64,000 nucleotides of DNA from NCBI GenBank assembly GCA_949358305.1, contig OX442314.1:61823369-61887368 (forward strand). The letters run 5' to 3'. The stretch comes from Strigamia acuminata (lineage: Eukaryota > Arthropoda > Chilopoda > Geophilomorpha > Linotaeniidae). The notes beneath the pieces are model-generated. The model did no database searches, had not been told where the DNA came from, and saw only the letters and a list, made by a program, of their open reading frames with translations. This document shows, in pieces, positions 49,301 to 62,779 of this stretch (position 1 is its first letter; each line of letters begins with the position of its first letter). The translations under genes were made by a program, and so were the position numbers.

Positions 49301-50447
49301 GAATCGGGTCTATAACCGTTATCGCGTTCAGGGGGCGATAATCAATGCATAGTCGAGGTTCCGAGCCTGGACGCATCACTAGGACGATCCGCATGGCGTA
49401 TTCGCCCAGGGCTTGCGTTACTATGCCCTTGTCGAGCATGTCTTGGCACATTTGCGTCACAATGTCCCTTTTTTGGGGGTTCATCCCCTTGTAAGGCACT
49501 CGAATCGGCTTGTCTGTGGTTAAGACTATTTCGTGGGTTGCTTCCGTCGTTCGACCAGGTGTCTTGGTCAGAATTCTTTCATGTTTTCGAAGCACTCGCC
49601 TTAGTAGCGATGCCTCGTTAACACGCAATGCTGCCTCCTCGACCAGTGTGTCCACGACGTTACTCCTCTGTAATTCCAGAGTGAAGGCTGCGAAATCGTA
49701 ATCTTGGACGAATTTTCGCAATCCTCTTCCGTATTCCTCTTTGTCCTTGGCTTCGTCCAGTAATTTTTGGGGAACTACGGGGACTGGCCGTTCTCCCTCG
49801 GGACTTATCCAGTTCCATGAACGGGTTATCGGGTTTGGCTGAATTTTCAGTTTTGCCATGATATCCATCCCTAGGAGGAATACTTTGTCGTGGGATGGCA
49901 AGACTATGAAGGGGTGGGACAGGTTCCCCCCTTTCCAGTCGATCATGATGCGAACTACGCCCTTCGGCTTGACGTAGCCGTTGGCGGTGAGCAATTCTAC
50001 GTTCGCGTTCACTTGTGCCACCTTTTTTCCAATATCCAAGTCCTTTACTATATCTTCGGATATGAATGAACGATCCGCTCCTGAATCCAGTAGACCGAAC
50101 AATTTTTGGTTTTCTATCTCCACTGGTAGCATACACAGAGTTTCGCAATGTGCTTTCGTGACATTGCAGTGAAATACGCGTAATGTCTGGGGCTCAACCT
50201 CCAGATTGAACGGAAGGTCCGTCCAATCCATGTCGACCTCCGGTTTCGTTCTCACTTGCATACTCGTTAACGTCACTTTTTCCTCCTTCTTCGGAACGAT
50301 CTGTATGCGGTCTTTGATCTGTGCCTCTGCCAAGGCATGACCTGCGGGTCCAGTGTGATATTTCTTCTTTTTAATTTCCGCGGCTGGCGCAGACGAAGCT
50401 GAATTTATTTCGGCGACGCCTGCGCTTGGAAGTTTTTTGCCAGATCA
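46302..50447 (-). CDS. Gypsy pol (protease, RT, RNase H, integrase)
   Basis: Open from about 50444 to the stop at 46302, in the -1 frame relative to gag. There is no ATG near the start, so it is expected as a Gag-Pol fusion. In order: protease with LLDSGADRSF; RT with LCIDYRPLN, VTTMDLSKGYWQV and YLDDI (about 49040-49055); RNase H with LHTDASKIGLGAAL; integrase with a zinc-binding HHCC region (CPRCQACR), DLMGPKP, SDNGPQF and NPVERLNKD; and a GPY/F-type module (DGPYVIV) near the end. No chromodomain seen. All catalytic residues looked for are present, so the element may be active. The domain order RT-RNaseH-IN is that of Ty3/gypsy. Confidence 0.94.
50387..50438 (-). promoter_or_regulatory. -1 ribosomal frameshift signal between gag and pol
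   Basis: In the gag frame the minus strand reads A-AAA-AAC (50438-50432), a classic X-XXY-YYZ slippery heptamer. Six bases later starts a possible stem, GCGCAGGC (50425-50418) with GTCTGCGC (50394-50387), eight pairs with one wobble and a 23-base loop. The gag stop (50407-50405) lies in the loop. A -1 slip leads directly into the open pol frame. Confidence 0.85.
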
Positions 50448-53400
50448 GTTTTTAACTCCATCATCATTTTCATCATGGTTTGCATGATGTCCTTTTCTTT
50501 GACGGTTTTCTCACATTTATCTGAGTAGTGGCCGTATTCTCCACAGCTGTAACATTTGATGTTACTTTTATCCCCTGTGGGAGTGAATCCCGGTTTTTTC
50601 GGGACGAAGGGCGTCGGGAATCGTCTTTTTCCTCCCAATGCTCCTCTCGCTTTTGTTGCTTGCACGTGTGCTCTGAATTGTGTGATTGCCAAGGCCCGGT
50701 GTGCATGGTGCAAATAGGGACCTTGATCGTCGCATCCCGTCGATAAGTTTTCGAGGTGCTCATTTAGGGCTTCCTCGTCGCTCGATGCTGGCTCCTCTTC
50801 TTTAGCCGTGGCGAGAGGTGTTGTCTCTTCGACTTTCTCCATCTGGGTGGAGTCCGTCGAGGTCACCTGCATCGCCGTCGCTGCCGGTGCTTTCTTTGGG
50901 GCAGCTATCGGGTTGGCTGGAAGAATACTGCCTGCTTTAGGCGTCAGCATTCGTCCGAAGGATGCTTCGGTGAGACTCATTATGCCGCTCAAATATTCAC
51001 TTGGCCTCATTAATTTTTCTGAGGTCTTGTGGCGTTCGGCGCTCGTCTGCAACCGCTTCTCGTGCGCGTCAGCTTCTTCCGGGGGCAGAGTGGCGTAATA
51101 CCGCTGTTCTATTTCTAACGTGTTTGTTAGAAGATAGTTACTGACATCTTGGTAATCGCCAGTGCGGGGTGCACGCATGTCTAGCAGAATTCTTTGCGAG
51201 TGGGCCGATAATCCTCCGTAAAAGATCATCGTAAAACCAGCGGGGTTTATTTCGTACGGCGCTCTTGCAAACAGGAGTTTCGCTCGGGCGTCGTAGTCGG
51301 CTAATGTTTCTCCTGGGGCTTGTCGTAGACCACGTAATTTGTTACTGATCTCGTCTGGAGTCTCGCCGTATCGGAGATCGAAACGGACGAGAAAATCGTC
51401 CCAGGTTGGGTTTTTTAGTCCCTGGTACCATTCTCGAGCTGACCCCGTAGTTAGCTCCACTAGCCCGTGGGTTAGCATGTCGGCGACGGTGGCTTTTGTC
51501 GCTTTCTTGATACGCATTACTTCGTCCAGGAAGCGGTCTCCGGCCTTCCACGAACCGTCAAATCGCGTTTGAATATAGTGTTGCCAGCGGATGTTACCCG
51601 TGGCTTCACTGCTTGGTTCGTTTCGTACGCCATATTTGCGCTTAACCCTCTCTCCAGCGCGATTATGTTCGTCGCCTGGGTGGCCTAGATCGATTCCTTC
51701 TCTTCTGAAAGAGTTCAGCAGGGCTCGGCCTAGCTCAGACATCGTGTAATGTCGGCCAGATGAGTCCTGAAAGTTCCCTTCCTCTGAACGAGGGTTGGAG
51801 CTCCGGGAAGAGCGGTCTGAAGCATTCGGCCGGTTCGACCGGTGCCCATCGCTGCCTTCTTGACTCCTCCCTGTAGACGGTCGACTCGGATGGTCGTCGT
51901 CTGACGAATCGGAGGGCTCGGAGGGATCTCCTTGGGGGTGAAACCTCGGCCCTCTCGGTGGGGTCTCTCCGCCAGCCTTCTTCTGTTTCGAGTCTTCGGA
52001 TGGCGGCGGCTCCCCTCCGTCGTTGTTCTCGCAAAAAGAATGCCATCTGTTTTCCTCGCTTTCGGGGCGTTCCCGATTTTTATTTGCGTTTTTCTTTTCG
52101 AGTAACGCGTCGATGGCTGCTCCCGTCTCGGATCTTTTTGAGGGGTGACGGTCCTTTGTTTTTGGGACCGATCCGTCTCTCTTTTGAGATTTCCCCCTTT
52201 TTGCCGTTTTTGCCGGCTTTGCTGCATCTTCTCTTGTGTCGGTATCAGAGCCGCTTGGGGGTTCTGACTTCCGTTTCGGGTTTTCTTCCCTTTTCTTCCT
52301 GCCCGAGACACCTTGTTCGTACTCTTTTTGGAACTTTTCTGTTTCTTTCTCCCAGTTTTCGGCTTCCCATCTTTTTTGCTCATCTATTATGGCTTGTTTC
52401 TTTGCTTTGTACTCTTCGGTCCATCTGACTCGGTCCCATTCCTCTTTCTCTTTCAGGAACTGTTCCTTTTCTTTTCTGGCTTCCTCTTCTCTCAACCTCT
52501 CGCGATGTTGGTCTTCCCATTTTTGGTGTTGTAAAATGGCTTCTTCTCGCAACATTTGTAGCTTTTCTGCTTTTCTTTGAGCTACGAGCGCTTGAAATTG
52601 GTCCTCGTACTCTTGAGCTTCTCGATGTCGCCCTTCTACCGTGGCGTTCCATTCTTTTCGAATTTTAGCTTCTCGTTCCTCCCTCATTTTTTGGACCAGT
52701 TTCTCTGTTCTCTCGGTGGTTCTTCTTTCGCGTTGCTCCCTTTCTTCCTCTTCCTTCCAGAGTTCTCGCCGCTCTGCGCTCAGTCTTCGTTGGCGATTAG
52801 TCGCTTCTTGTCTGGCTTCTTCGCGGGCCTTCTCTCTGGATTGGTGAAGTGCCCGGTTGGGGTCTGGCGCGAAACCTCCGGTGTCACTGGGCGTTACCTG
52901 GGGCATGGGCGTCTCCGCTGCTGGTCTTGCGACCGGCGTCGGGGCTTGTGCCGCGCAGATAGCGTCAGTGAGTAGAGTAATCGATTCCCAGACTGACGTT
53001 CCTACTGGAATGTCTATCATCGCTTTCAGTTGGGCAGCTTGCCGTGTCAACCGAATTAGGTGAGATACCTCGAAGGAAACAACTGCAGGACTCGCCGTAA
53101 CTCGGGAGGTTATCGGGGTCCCGCCGTCGTTTTTTCGTGGGGTTTGCTCCACGGACGTCTGAGCCGTGGGTGGTGATGGGTTCGTGCCGACCGTGACCGT
53201 TTTTTTCGGAGCTTCATTCGTCTCCTCGGTCATCAATATCGATACTCGTCCTGGCGATACGTCGCGAATTTCTTCTCGATTTTCTATGGCTTCCGGATCG
53301 GTATCTTCGAAGGGTTGCATATTCAAGGGAACCCGCTCTCGCTCTGGCCCGTCTAGGGCCGCGAGCGATGCAGCTTGCTCCTCTTTCTGCGCCTTCGCTC

Positions 53401-53545
53401 TCCTTTTATTCGCTCGGGCTTTCGCCTTTGCGGACATTTCAGGGACGGGACCATCCGATCTTAGGTGGTAGTCGGAGGTCCTTTTTCCCTTCTCGGGCAT
53501 TCTCTGCTCGGTTTCAGACGTGGATTGTTCGTCTTTGTCTGACAT
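50405..53545 (-). CDS. Gypsy gag
   Basis: 1046 aa, long for a gag. The ATG at 53545 lies 63 bases after the PBS. The N-terminal half is charged, with a very long Glu/Arg/Lys-rich coiled coil (rich in REEARQEATNRQRR-type sequence). The retrotransposon capsid domain follows at about residues 680-830 (GNIRWQHYIQTRFDGSW, REWYQGLKNPTWDDF, LADYDARAKLLFARAP). Near the C-terminus there is one CCHC zinc knuckle, CYSCGEYGHYSDKC, which binds the RNA. It ends just after the slippery site. Expected product: the particle protein of the cytoplasmic intermediate. Confidence 0.92.
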   Translation of the reverse strand: MSDKDEQSTSETEQRMPEKGKRTSDYHLRSDGPVPEMSAKAKARANKRRAKAQKEEQAASLAALDGPERERVPLNMQPFEDTDPEAIENREEIRDVSPGRVSILMTEETNEAPKKTVTVGTNPSPPTAQTSVEQTPRKNDGGTPITSRVTASPAVVSFEVSHLIRLTRQAAQLKAMIDIPVGTSVWESITLLTDAICAAQAPTPVARPAAETPMPQVTPSDTGGFAPDPNRALHQSREKAREEARQEATNRQRRLSAERRELWKEEEEREQRERRTTERTEKLVQKMREEREAKIRKEWNATVEGRHREAQEYEDQFQALVAQRKAEKLQMLREEAILQHQKWEDQHRERLREEEARKEKEQFLKEKEEWDRVRWTEEYKAKKQAIIDEQKRWEAENWEKETEKFQKEYEQGVSGRKKREENPKRKSEPPSGSDTDTREDAAKPAKTAKRGKSQKRDGSVPKTKDRHPSKRSETGAAIDALLEKKNANKNRERPESEENRWHSFCENNDGGEPPPSEDSKQKKAGGETPPRGPRFHPQGDPSEPSDSSDDDHPSRPSTGRSQEGSDGHRSNRPNASDRSSRSSNPRSEEGNFQDSSGRHYTMSELGRALLNSFRREGIDLGHPGDEHNRAGERVKRKYGVRNEPSSEATGNIRWQHYIQTRFDGSWKAGDRFLDEVMRIKKATKATVADMLTHGLVELTTGSAREWYQGLKNPTWDDFLVRFDLRYGETPDEISNKLRGLRQAPGETLADYDARAKLLFARAPYEINPAGFTMIFYGGLSAHSQRILLDMRAPRTGDYQDVSNYLLTNTLEIEQRYYATLPPEEADAHEKRLQTSAERHKTSEKLMRPSEYLSGIMSLTEASFGRMLTPKAGSILPANPIAAPKKAPAATAMQVTSTDSTQMEKVEETTPLATAKEEEPASSDEEALNEHLENLSTGCDDQGPYLHHAHRALAITQFRAHVQATKARGALGGKRRFPTPFVPKKPGFTPTGDKSNIKCYSCGEYGHYSDKCEKTVKEKDIMQTMMKMMMELKTDLAKNFQAQASPK

Positions 53546-53607
53546 TTTCTTTCGATTTGGGTTATCTTATTGAGAGATCACAAGTTCAGATTTGAGATTT
53601 ATTTCTA

Positions 53608-53626
53608 AATCCCGGACAGGCCCCCA
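53608..53626 (-). promoter_or_regulatory. Gypsy primer-binding site (proline tRNA type)
   Basis: Two bases after the 5' LTR the minus strand reads TGGGGGCCTGTCCGGGATT, which is complementary to the 3' end of a typical animal tRNA-Pro except for two adjacent positions. Confidence 0.8.
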
Positions 53627-53628
53627 CG

Positions 53629-54448
53629 TGTCGCGTCCTACTTTGTATAGGTTTAAATAGCGCTAACGTGTAATACTTTACCTGTGATCAATTATGCAAA
53701 TACCCAAATGAATACTAAATGTATGTAAATAAACAGGTAATTTATTCACCAGGCTTTATGCCTTTAAAATACACTCAGTAATAATTCTAGAGTCGACGTG
53801 GTCAGCGTCGAACAAAGGATTTCTCAAGATGGCGTCGTCGGTTCCGCGTGGTCGGCGGAACAAAGGCGGCGTCTCGAGTTGTCGTTAATTCGTCACGGAT
53901 TCGTCTTCACGGACGCGGTGGAATGCTCTTTCGAGTCTTCTATCCGTGCCTGTTGTCTAGGGTTGGTTTAGCGTCGCAGAGGCCTCGTCTAGGAACTTTG
54001 GGGTTCCCTACAAAGCACTCGGACACTTACTTCGGCGAATAATCGTCTGGGCGATTATTCTGGGTGATTTCACAAGGGCTATTCTCGTGCTTTCGCAGGA
54101 ATAGCTCGCAAGTGACTTCGTGAGAGTTACAGTTTGCACTTTACTCAGCGATCCTCGATCAATCCTAACTTGTAGTTGAAGTTGGCCTGACGGTGAGGTA
54201 GTTGCTGTGTTCTTGGTGTCGTTTGTGTAAGTTCTGACTTTAGGCGGGAAACACGGCCTTTTATGCAGTGGGGTGAAGGGCCGGCGATCAACCAATGGGG
54301 GCTGACCACCAGCCGCTTCCTCCCCCTCGGGGCACACACCTGCCATGGGGAGGTGGAGCCAACTCGGGGGGGAACGACTCTTTATTCATAGTGACTCAGA
54401 GGACAAGTATCCGCCCTGGGGGGACACTTATCCAACTGGGTCACCACA
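53629..54448 (-). repeat. Gypsy 5' LTR (right copy)
   Basis: 820 bp, apparently identical to 41589-42408; drives transcription leftward on minus. Confidence 0.96.
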
Positions 54449-54452
54449 AGTG

Positions 54453-54830
54453 AAGTTGGCCAAAACTTTCTCCTCGAGTTTTGGTGTGTGCGGCGCTGCA
54501 GCCCCGACGCGAAGTTGCCCCCGCGGTGGGAACAAATCGTTATGTCACGTGTTAGACACCCGCGCCCCTTTATCGTGGCACCCGTGGTAGCACGCGGCAC
54601 AAACGTACGCTGCGAATTTTGTCCGCTTTTCAATCGCGATCGACTAAGAGAATTGCTTCTTCCCACGTTCCGCACACGCGTCCATTTCGAGGGAAAATTG
54701 AATAAGTTTAGGAAACTAAATTTCATTTTATTGATTTTTATTTGGACTTGAAAACTGGTCAGAAAATTATCAAACAAAATTGTTAAAATATCTGAAAAAA
54801 CGAATTTACTTTTGTTAAGTTTTATTAGCA
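54453..54830. other. Former NRARP upstream DNA beyond the gypsy insertion
   Basis: Follows directly on 41588 if the gypsy element and one AGTG are ignored. GC-rich relative to its surroundings at 54470-54660, possibly regulatory; no gene recognised. Confidence 0.4.
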
Positions 54831-55010
54831 AAAGTGGATTTTAGCCTAATTTTGTAAAATTTGATTGGCAAAAGTGGATATTAACCTACTTTTGTGCAAT
54901 TTGATTACTAAAAGTGGATTTTAATACCCAGTCATGTGAAGTTTGATTACCAAAAGTGGATTTTAAACCAGTCATGTGAAATTTTATTAGCAAAAGTAGA
55001 TTTTAACTAG
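54810..55010. repeat. ~50-bp AAAAGTGGATTTTAA repeat, left part
   Basis: About four units of AAAAGTGGATTTTAACCTAC plus TTTTGTGAAATTTGATTA. More units at 56510-56710. Confidence 0.85.
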
Positions 55011-55072
55011 GGTTTCTGTTTTCCCGCCTTTTTGTAATTCCCAGTTCCTGGCTCCAAAATGGCCAGTACTCC

Positions 55073-55973
55073 CACTAGAAAAAAATATGGCTTTACAAAT
55101 TGTAAATGTTCCAAAAGTTAATGTGGAAATGTGAGCTTTACAGTTTTTGTAAAGTTGTTGTAAAATCGAAGACAAATTAGGCATTTAACATTGAATTTAC
55201 ATACTTTGTAAATTTCATGTGTAAAATCGACATTTACAATAAATTTAAGTTGCTTGTAAATGACTTGTAAAGTTAATGTACGAGTTTATCACCAGCTGGC
55301 GATATATTTCAAAAATAAAAAACTAAGAAATTTACATTTGTTAAATATGGGGTTGGTTCTATCAATTTTACTTCAAAAATTAAGTAGAATATCATTGTTG
55401 GTGTTAAATAAAACAAAAATGTGAAACAAATTCGGTAGTTTAATATTTTAATTTGGTTGTAGAAGTTGTAACAATCACAACATTGACGTGAGCTATGTAT
55501 TATTGCCATCTGTTGATTTTGTTCACTTTTCTATTTAAGGCTATGAATCCTCTACATATCTTATAGATGTGAGAGGTTTTTATGAAAATTTCATGGGATT
55601 TATTTTCATGAGATTTATTTTCATGAAATAATAAAAATATTTACACGTAAATATTTTGAAATAAATTGTAATAAATTTAGAAATTTAAAATCACATATTT
55701 AAAAAAATTAAAATTAAATTAAATTTATTGATAAAACTGATAAATTTGAAATTTAAAAACTGTAAATTTATTGTTAAATTCAACAAATTTGAAATTTACA
55801 AACTGTAAAGTTATTGTGCGTGTTTATTGTAAAATGTCTTTTTACTTTTGTAAAGTTATTGTTTAAAACAAAAATTTACAATCTTTGTAAATGTGAATGT
55901 AAATGTAAAAGTTCAAATTTACAATAACTTTTCAGCAATTAAAAGACATGTAAAGCCATATTTTTTTCCAGTG
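55073..55973. mobile_element. CMC-like MITE, second member
   Basis: Ends CACTAGAAAAAAATATGGCT and AGCCATATTTTTTTCCAGTG are inverted repeats of about 26 bases, and TCC flanks both sides (55070-55072 and 55974-55976), a 3-bp duplication. The interior is full of TTTACAA/TTGTAAA words. Same end type as 15864-17815. No coding capacity. Confidence 0.88.
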
Positions 55974-56029
55974 TCCCAGGAAATCGGTATTCCCGAAGCT
56001 AAAAAAATCAGCTGACGAAAAATGGCTAA

Positions 56030-56240
56030 AAATGGCCGTTTTTCGTCAAAAATCGATGTTTTGCGTTAAAAATCGATGTTTTTCATCAAAAATCGATGTT
56101 TTTTTTATCAAAAATTGATGTTTTTCATCAAAAATCGATGTTTTTCATCAAAAATCAATGTTTTTCGTCAAACATCGATGTTTTTCATCAAAAATCGATG
56201 TTTTTCGTCAAAAAAAGCTGTTTTTAGTTATTTTTCTATG
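56030..56240. repeat. ~20-bp AAAAATCGATGTTTTTCATC repeat
   Basis: About nine to ten tandem units of the 20-bp sequence with variants, then related GTTTTTAGTTATTTTT words up to 56350. Confidence 0.9.
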
Positions 56241-56509
56241 TAAAAATGTCGTTTTTAGTTTTTTTTCAATGCAAAAATGTCTTTTTTAGCCATTTTTCCA
56301 TGTAAAAATAGCCTTTTTTTTGTCGAAAATGGCCATTTTTAGCCATTTTTCAATGTTAAATTTATCATTAAAACATCACAAAACATAAAGTTTCATTGAC
56401 GAAAATAACGTTTCAACGACGTGTTGAAAATTTTGGACAGAACCGGTTATTTTTCAAATTTCCCGGGTCCCAAGTTCCGTGATTTTTCATTTTCCCTATA
56501 CCTAAACAC

Positions 56510-56710
56510 TAATTTTAACCTACTTATGTGAATTTTTTCTTAACAAAAGTCGATTTCAACCTAATTTTGTAAAATTTGAACGGCAAAAGTGGTTTTTAAC
56601 CTACTTTTGTGAAATTTCATTACCAAAAGTGGATTTTAACCTACATTTGAACAAATATGATTACCAAAAATGAATTTTACCCTCCTACTTTTGTAAAATT
56701 TGATTAACCA
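56510..56710. repeat. ~50-bp AAAAGTGGATTTTAA repeat, right part
   Basis: Continuation of the array at 54810-55010; the DNA between (with the CMC-like MITE) seems to have inserted into or expanded within the array. Confidence 0.8.
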
Positions 56711-57151
56711 GTCTTTTTCTTGTATGTTTACGCATAGCATTGTCGTAAGCCCTCAAAACTGATTCTTTAGTCTTTTATTTAAACCCAACTGACAACACAA
56801 TTACATTTACTTGGCAGTGCAGACTCAACAAAAGCATTTTCTCTCCTTAAATATTAATTTACTCAAAGTAAACACCGTATACTGTATAAATATTTACGCT
56901 CTATCACAAAACAACAAAAAACAGTCGACAAAATCGGCCAAAAATCTAAATTAATTACACATTAAGGCTCTCGTTTACATCGTTGCAAAATTTAGCGCGC
57001 GAAATGGTCGCGCCCAAAAATTCAAACGAAAAAATTTGCTTCTCGCGTTCTCAACGAAGCAAAGAGAAGTGACGAAGTGAAGTCTCGTTTCGATTGTGAA
57101 GTTGGCGACGACATACGCTCTCTCGTCCGTCATTAGCCAACGCATTAATTC

Positions 57152-57558
57152 TAGACTTTGACCGATACCGGTAACGGTATCGGCTATCGACCGATATTTC
57201 GGTATTCACCGATATCGGATCCGATATTTTTTGGCGTGGCTGATACCGATATTGCCACGTTTCTAAAACGTATCGTTTTAGACTAAAACGATACGTTTTA
57301 GAAACGCTTTTGAAGCAGTATAAATTATATACTACTTCAAAAACGTTTCTAAAACATAAATTAAATTAATAAACGCAATTTTAATGAATTTTTTTTATTT
57401 TGGGGAGTGGGGGAGAGGTCGGACATTTTAATTTTAATATCGGCGCAGGTATCGGTATCGGCCGATATTTGGTTGCCGATTATCGGTATCGGCCGATATT
57501 TGGTTGCCGATTATCGGTATCGGCGATACTGCAAAATATCGATATCGGTCAAAGTCTA
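57152..57558. mobile_element. hAT-like MITE
   Basis: 407 bp with inverted ends TAGACTTTGACCGATA and TATCGGTCAAAGTCTA. Flanks ATTAATTC and ATCAATTC match at seven of eight positions, as expected for an 8-bp hAT duplication. The interior repeats ATCGGTATCGGCCGATATTT words and has an inner palindrome around 57265-57300. No coding capacity. Confidence 0.75.
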
Positions 57559-57651
57559 ATCAATTCGAACGCAATTTCGCAACAATGCAAACGAGCCTTA
57601 AGACTCAAAAAATAAAATATAAAAAAACAAAAACAACTAAAACAAAACAAG

Positions 57652-60364
<2,713 letters not shown>

Positions 60365-60414
60365 CTTGACTCGAGCCGACGACTGACTAAACAAAAGCTG
60401 CTTTGAGAAAATGG

Positions 60415-60428
60415 TGCGTCACTTCCGG
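60415..60428 (-). promoter_or_regulatory. ETS-CRE-type promoter motif of the SANT-like gene
   Basis: The minus strand reads CCGGAAGTGACGCA, an ETS site fused to a CRE half-site, 51 bases before the ATG at 60364. This composite is typical of housekeeping promoters. No TATA box seen nearby. Confidence 0.5.
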
Positions 60429-60949
60429 CCGGGTAAAAGCGGCAAAATCAATATGGATTGGATTAGAGTCCATTTTGTTTTTTTTTCGAATTGAGTGGAA
60501 ATTGGATGGATTTGATATTTTTGTGTCGTTTTGTTTTATTTTTGCTTTTAAAATCGTGACGAGTGAGTTGTTGGATCGCGAATGACGTCGTGTATTGGTT
60601 TTATTGATTTTTGAAGGAAATCGATTTGGTTTAATTCTAGTGTGAATTGTTTTTCGGTTTTTGGAGAAGAAATTGAGATGAAATCTGAATGAAGCTCAAA
60701 ATTTGGAATTTTTGGATTTTTTTGTGGAGTGGTCACTGCGGATTTTGATTAATTTCGAAAAAATCGAGAAAATTTTAATTAATTTTAACAAATTTGAGAA
60801 TTATTCTGAAAACTTTAAGAATTTTTGAGAAATTTTGACAATTTTGTGATTTAATTGTAAGAACTTGTGGCAATTTTAAGAAAATTATGATGGGAAAATT
60901 TGAGAATTATTTGTGAAGAATTTTTGAAAAATGCGTACAGTTTTGATAT

Positions 60950-61165
60950 AATTGTGAGAAATTACGAGAAGTTGTAAGAAATTACGAGAAATTGTAAGAA
61001 ATTACGAGAAATTGTAAGAAATTACGAGAAATTGTAGGAAAATACGAGAAATTGTAAGAAATTACGAGAAATTGTAAGAAATTACGAGAAATTGTAAGAA
61101 ATTACGAGAAATTGTAAGAAATTACGAGAAGTTGTAAGAAATCGAGAAATTATAAGAAATTACGA
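60950..61165. repeat. ~19-bp AAATTACGAGAAATTGTAAG repeat
   Basis: About eleven tandem units with few changes. Confidence 0.93.
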
Positions 61166-61199
61166 GAAATTTGAGAAATTTATTAGATATTTTTGACAA

Positions 61200-61370
61200 A
61201 TTCGAGTAGTTTTTAGCTAATTTTAATGGATTTTCGACAATTTTAAAGGATTTTTGACATTTTAAAAGGATTTTTGACAATTTTAATCGATTTGTGACAA
61301 TTTTAAACGATTTTTGGCAATTTTAAACGATTTTTGACAATTTTGAACTATTTTTGACAATTTTGATAAC
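61200..61370. repeat. ~22-bp GATTTTTGACAATTTTAAA repeat
   Basis: About seven to eight units of a degenerate repeat. Confidence 0.85.
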
Positions 61371-61539
61371 CAAATTTGCATTTTTGTCATTCCCTGTTGG
61401 TACTTTTCCAACTCCACATCCAAAGATGAAATTGCAATATTCATATTCCCAATTTACCAAATCACAAAAATCGATTTCCACCACGCACGTCCGAATTGAA
61501 ATATTAATTTTCTAAAAAGGCTTGCAGTGTGCGCAATCT

Positions 61540-61800
61540 GCTTCTTTAATCAACCGCGACGAGCGACGTTCCCACCACCATATTCCCGTCGGATCGCACT
61601 CTCATTTTCCCACGGCCCGCACACGACTCGTCCTCTGTCACGGCGCACCACGCACGCGTTCGGCGACGTGTCATCAGATGCCGGACGGAAATCAGCGCCA
61701 ACCGCGCGCCGCTCGCACGCGCATCAACGACCCAATAAGGATGACGTCAACGCAGTCGATTGAATCGCTCGCCCCGTATTAACGACCGTATAAAAATATG
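61540..61800 (+). promoter_or_regulatory. GC-rich CCAAT-CRE-TATA promoter-like block
   Basis: A CpG-rich island (about 61540-61780) in AT-rich DNA ends with CCAAT (61732-61736), a perfect CRE TGACGTCA (61742-61749) and TATAAAAATA (61789-61798) in promoter order on plus. I find no coding exon downstream up to 64000, so the gene, if any, would start with a non-coding exon or lie beyond the window. Confidence 0.4.
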
Positions 61801-62779
61801 ATGAGAAGAAAAGAAAAGAAAAATGAATCGTGAAAGAATCATTATCTGATGTTATCACAGCGTGATGTGATAGAAAATCCATGGGAAAATATGAAAATTA
61901 CTGCCAAAAGCGGCCATCTTTGTTTGTCGGTAATCAAATTCATTAAATTGATCGTTTTCCTAATTTTTCGTATTTTTAAATTAAATTTTTTTTTTAAAGC
62001 GTGATAAATTTTTTCCGGCTTAGTGGACGTGTTTACACGTGCTTTTAACGACATGGGGCTCTAATAAAATTGTAAATGGTTGTGACGATTGACTTGGCGA
62101 GATACAAATTGCTTAACAATTAACATAGGAACTCGTGTGAAAGTGTAAAAGTACGGAGGCTTGTGATTTCTCAAATCATATGACAATTTATTCGGAACGA
62201 AATCTATATAAAAACTATGCCTACAAATGGCTAAACAACTTCATGTTAAATATACAATAGGTTGGCAAAAAGCCCTGAAATAGTATCACTTGCGGTTTTC
62301 AGTCTCGTAATAAGAATATGTAACTTTCTTAATACGGTGACGTAAAAGATGTCGTCTGAGTATGGTTCGGGCTTCCAAATGGTCCGGGGTTGGTTCTAAA
62401 ATGGTGTGTAATGGTTAGGCTTGGGTGTGTTATATCCGAGAGGTGCGGTTGACTTTGGCACAATACAGCGCGATCATACGAATGATGAAACAATCGGAAT
62501 AAATATTCATGTAAATTCCATTGAATTTAACATGATATTATGTTTCTAAGTCGAGCAAATAACTGTAAAATAAAGATAAATTAAAATAGCGCCGAGCTAT
62601 TTTTTGCCCCGAGTGCAATCAACATTTAAGTCAGACTTAAATGTTCCGTCAAACCAACAACGAAATGAATCGAAGTATTTCGCAGGAAAGGTTATCCATC
62701 GCCGGGAAATTACTCCACTCGGTCCTGGCTGGCGGGAGAGTAACCGGGAAATTACTCCTCGTCGATTACTCTGATAATG
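61801..62779. other. AT-rich, nothing firm
   Basis: No coding feature, RNA gene or clear repeat recognised. Confidence 0.4.

Larger units (their letters stand above)
41589..54448 (-). mobile_element. Ty3/gypsy LTR retrotransposon, full length
   Basis: 12,860 bp with two 820-bp LTRs that I could not tell apart, a 4-bp target duplication AGTG (41585-41588 and 54449-54452), a proline-tRNA-type PBS and a polypurine tract. It is read on minus: gag, pol by -1 frameshift, then a spliced third gene. All frames are open. It is clearly richer in G+C than the AT-rich host DNA around it. It sits about 1.2 kb upstream of NRARP and separates that gene from its original upstream DNA. Confidence 0.96.

Noticed and set aside
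42255-54339. Many antisense frames of 60-200 codons across the gypsy element
   Set aside because: Shadows of GC-rich gag, pol and third-gene frames; no domains.
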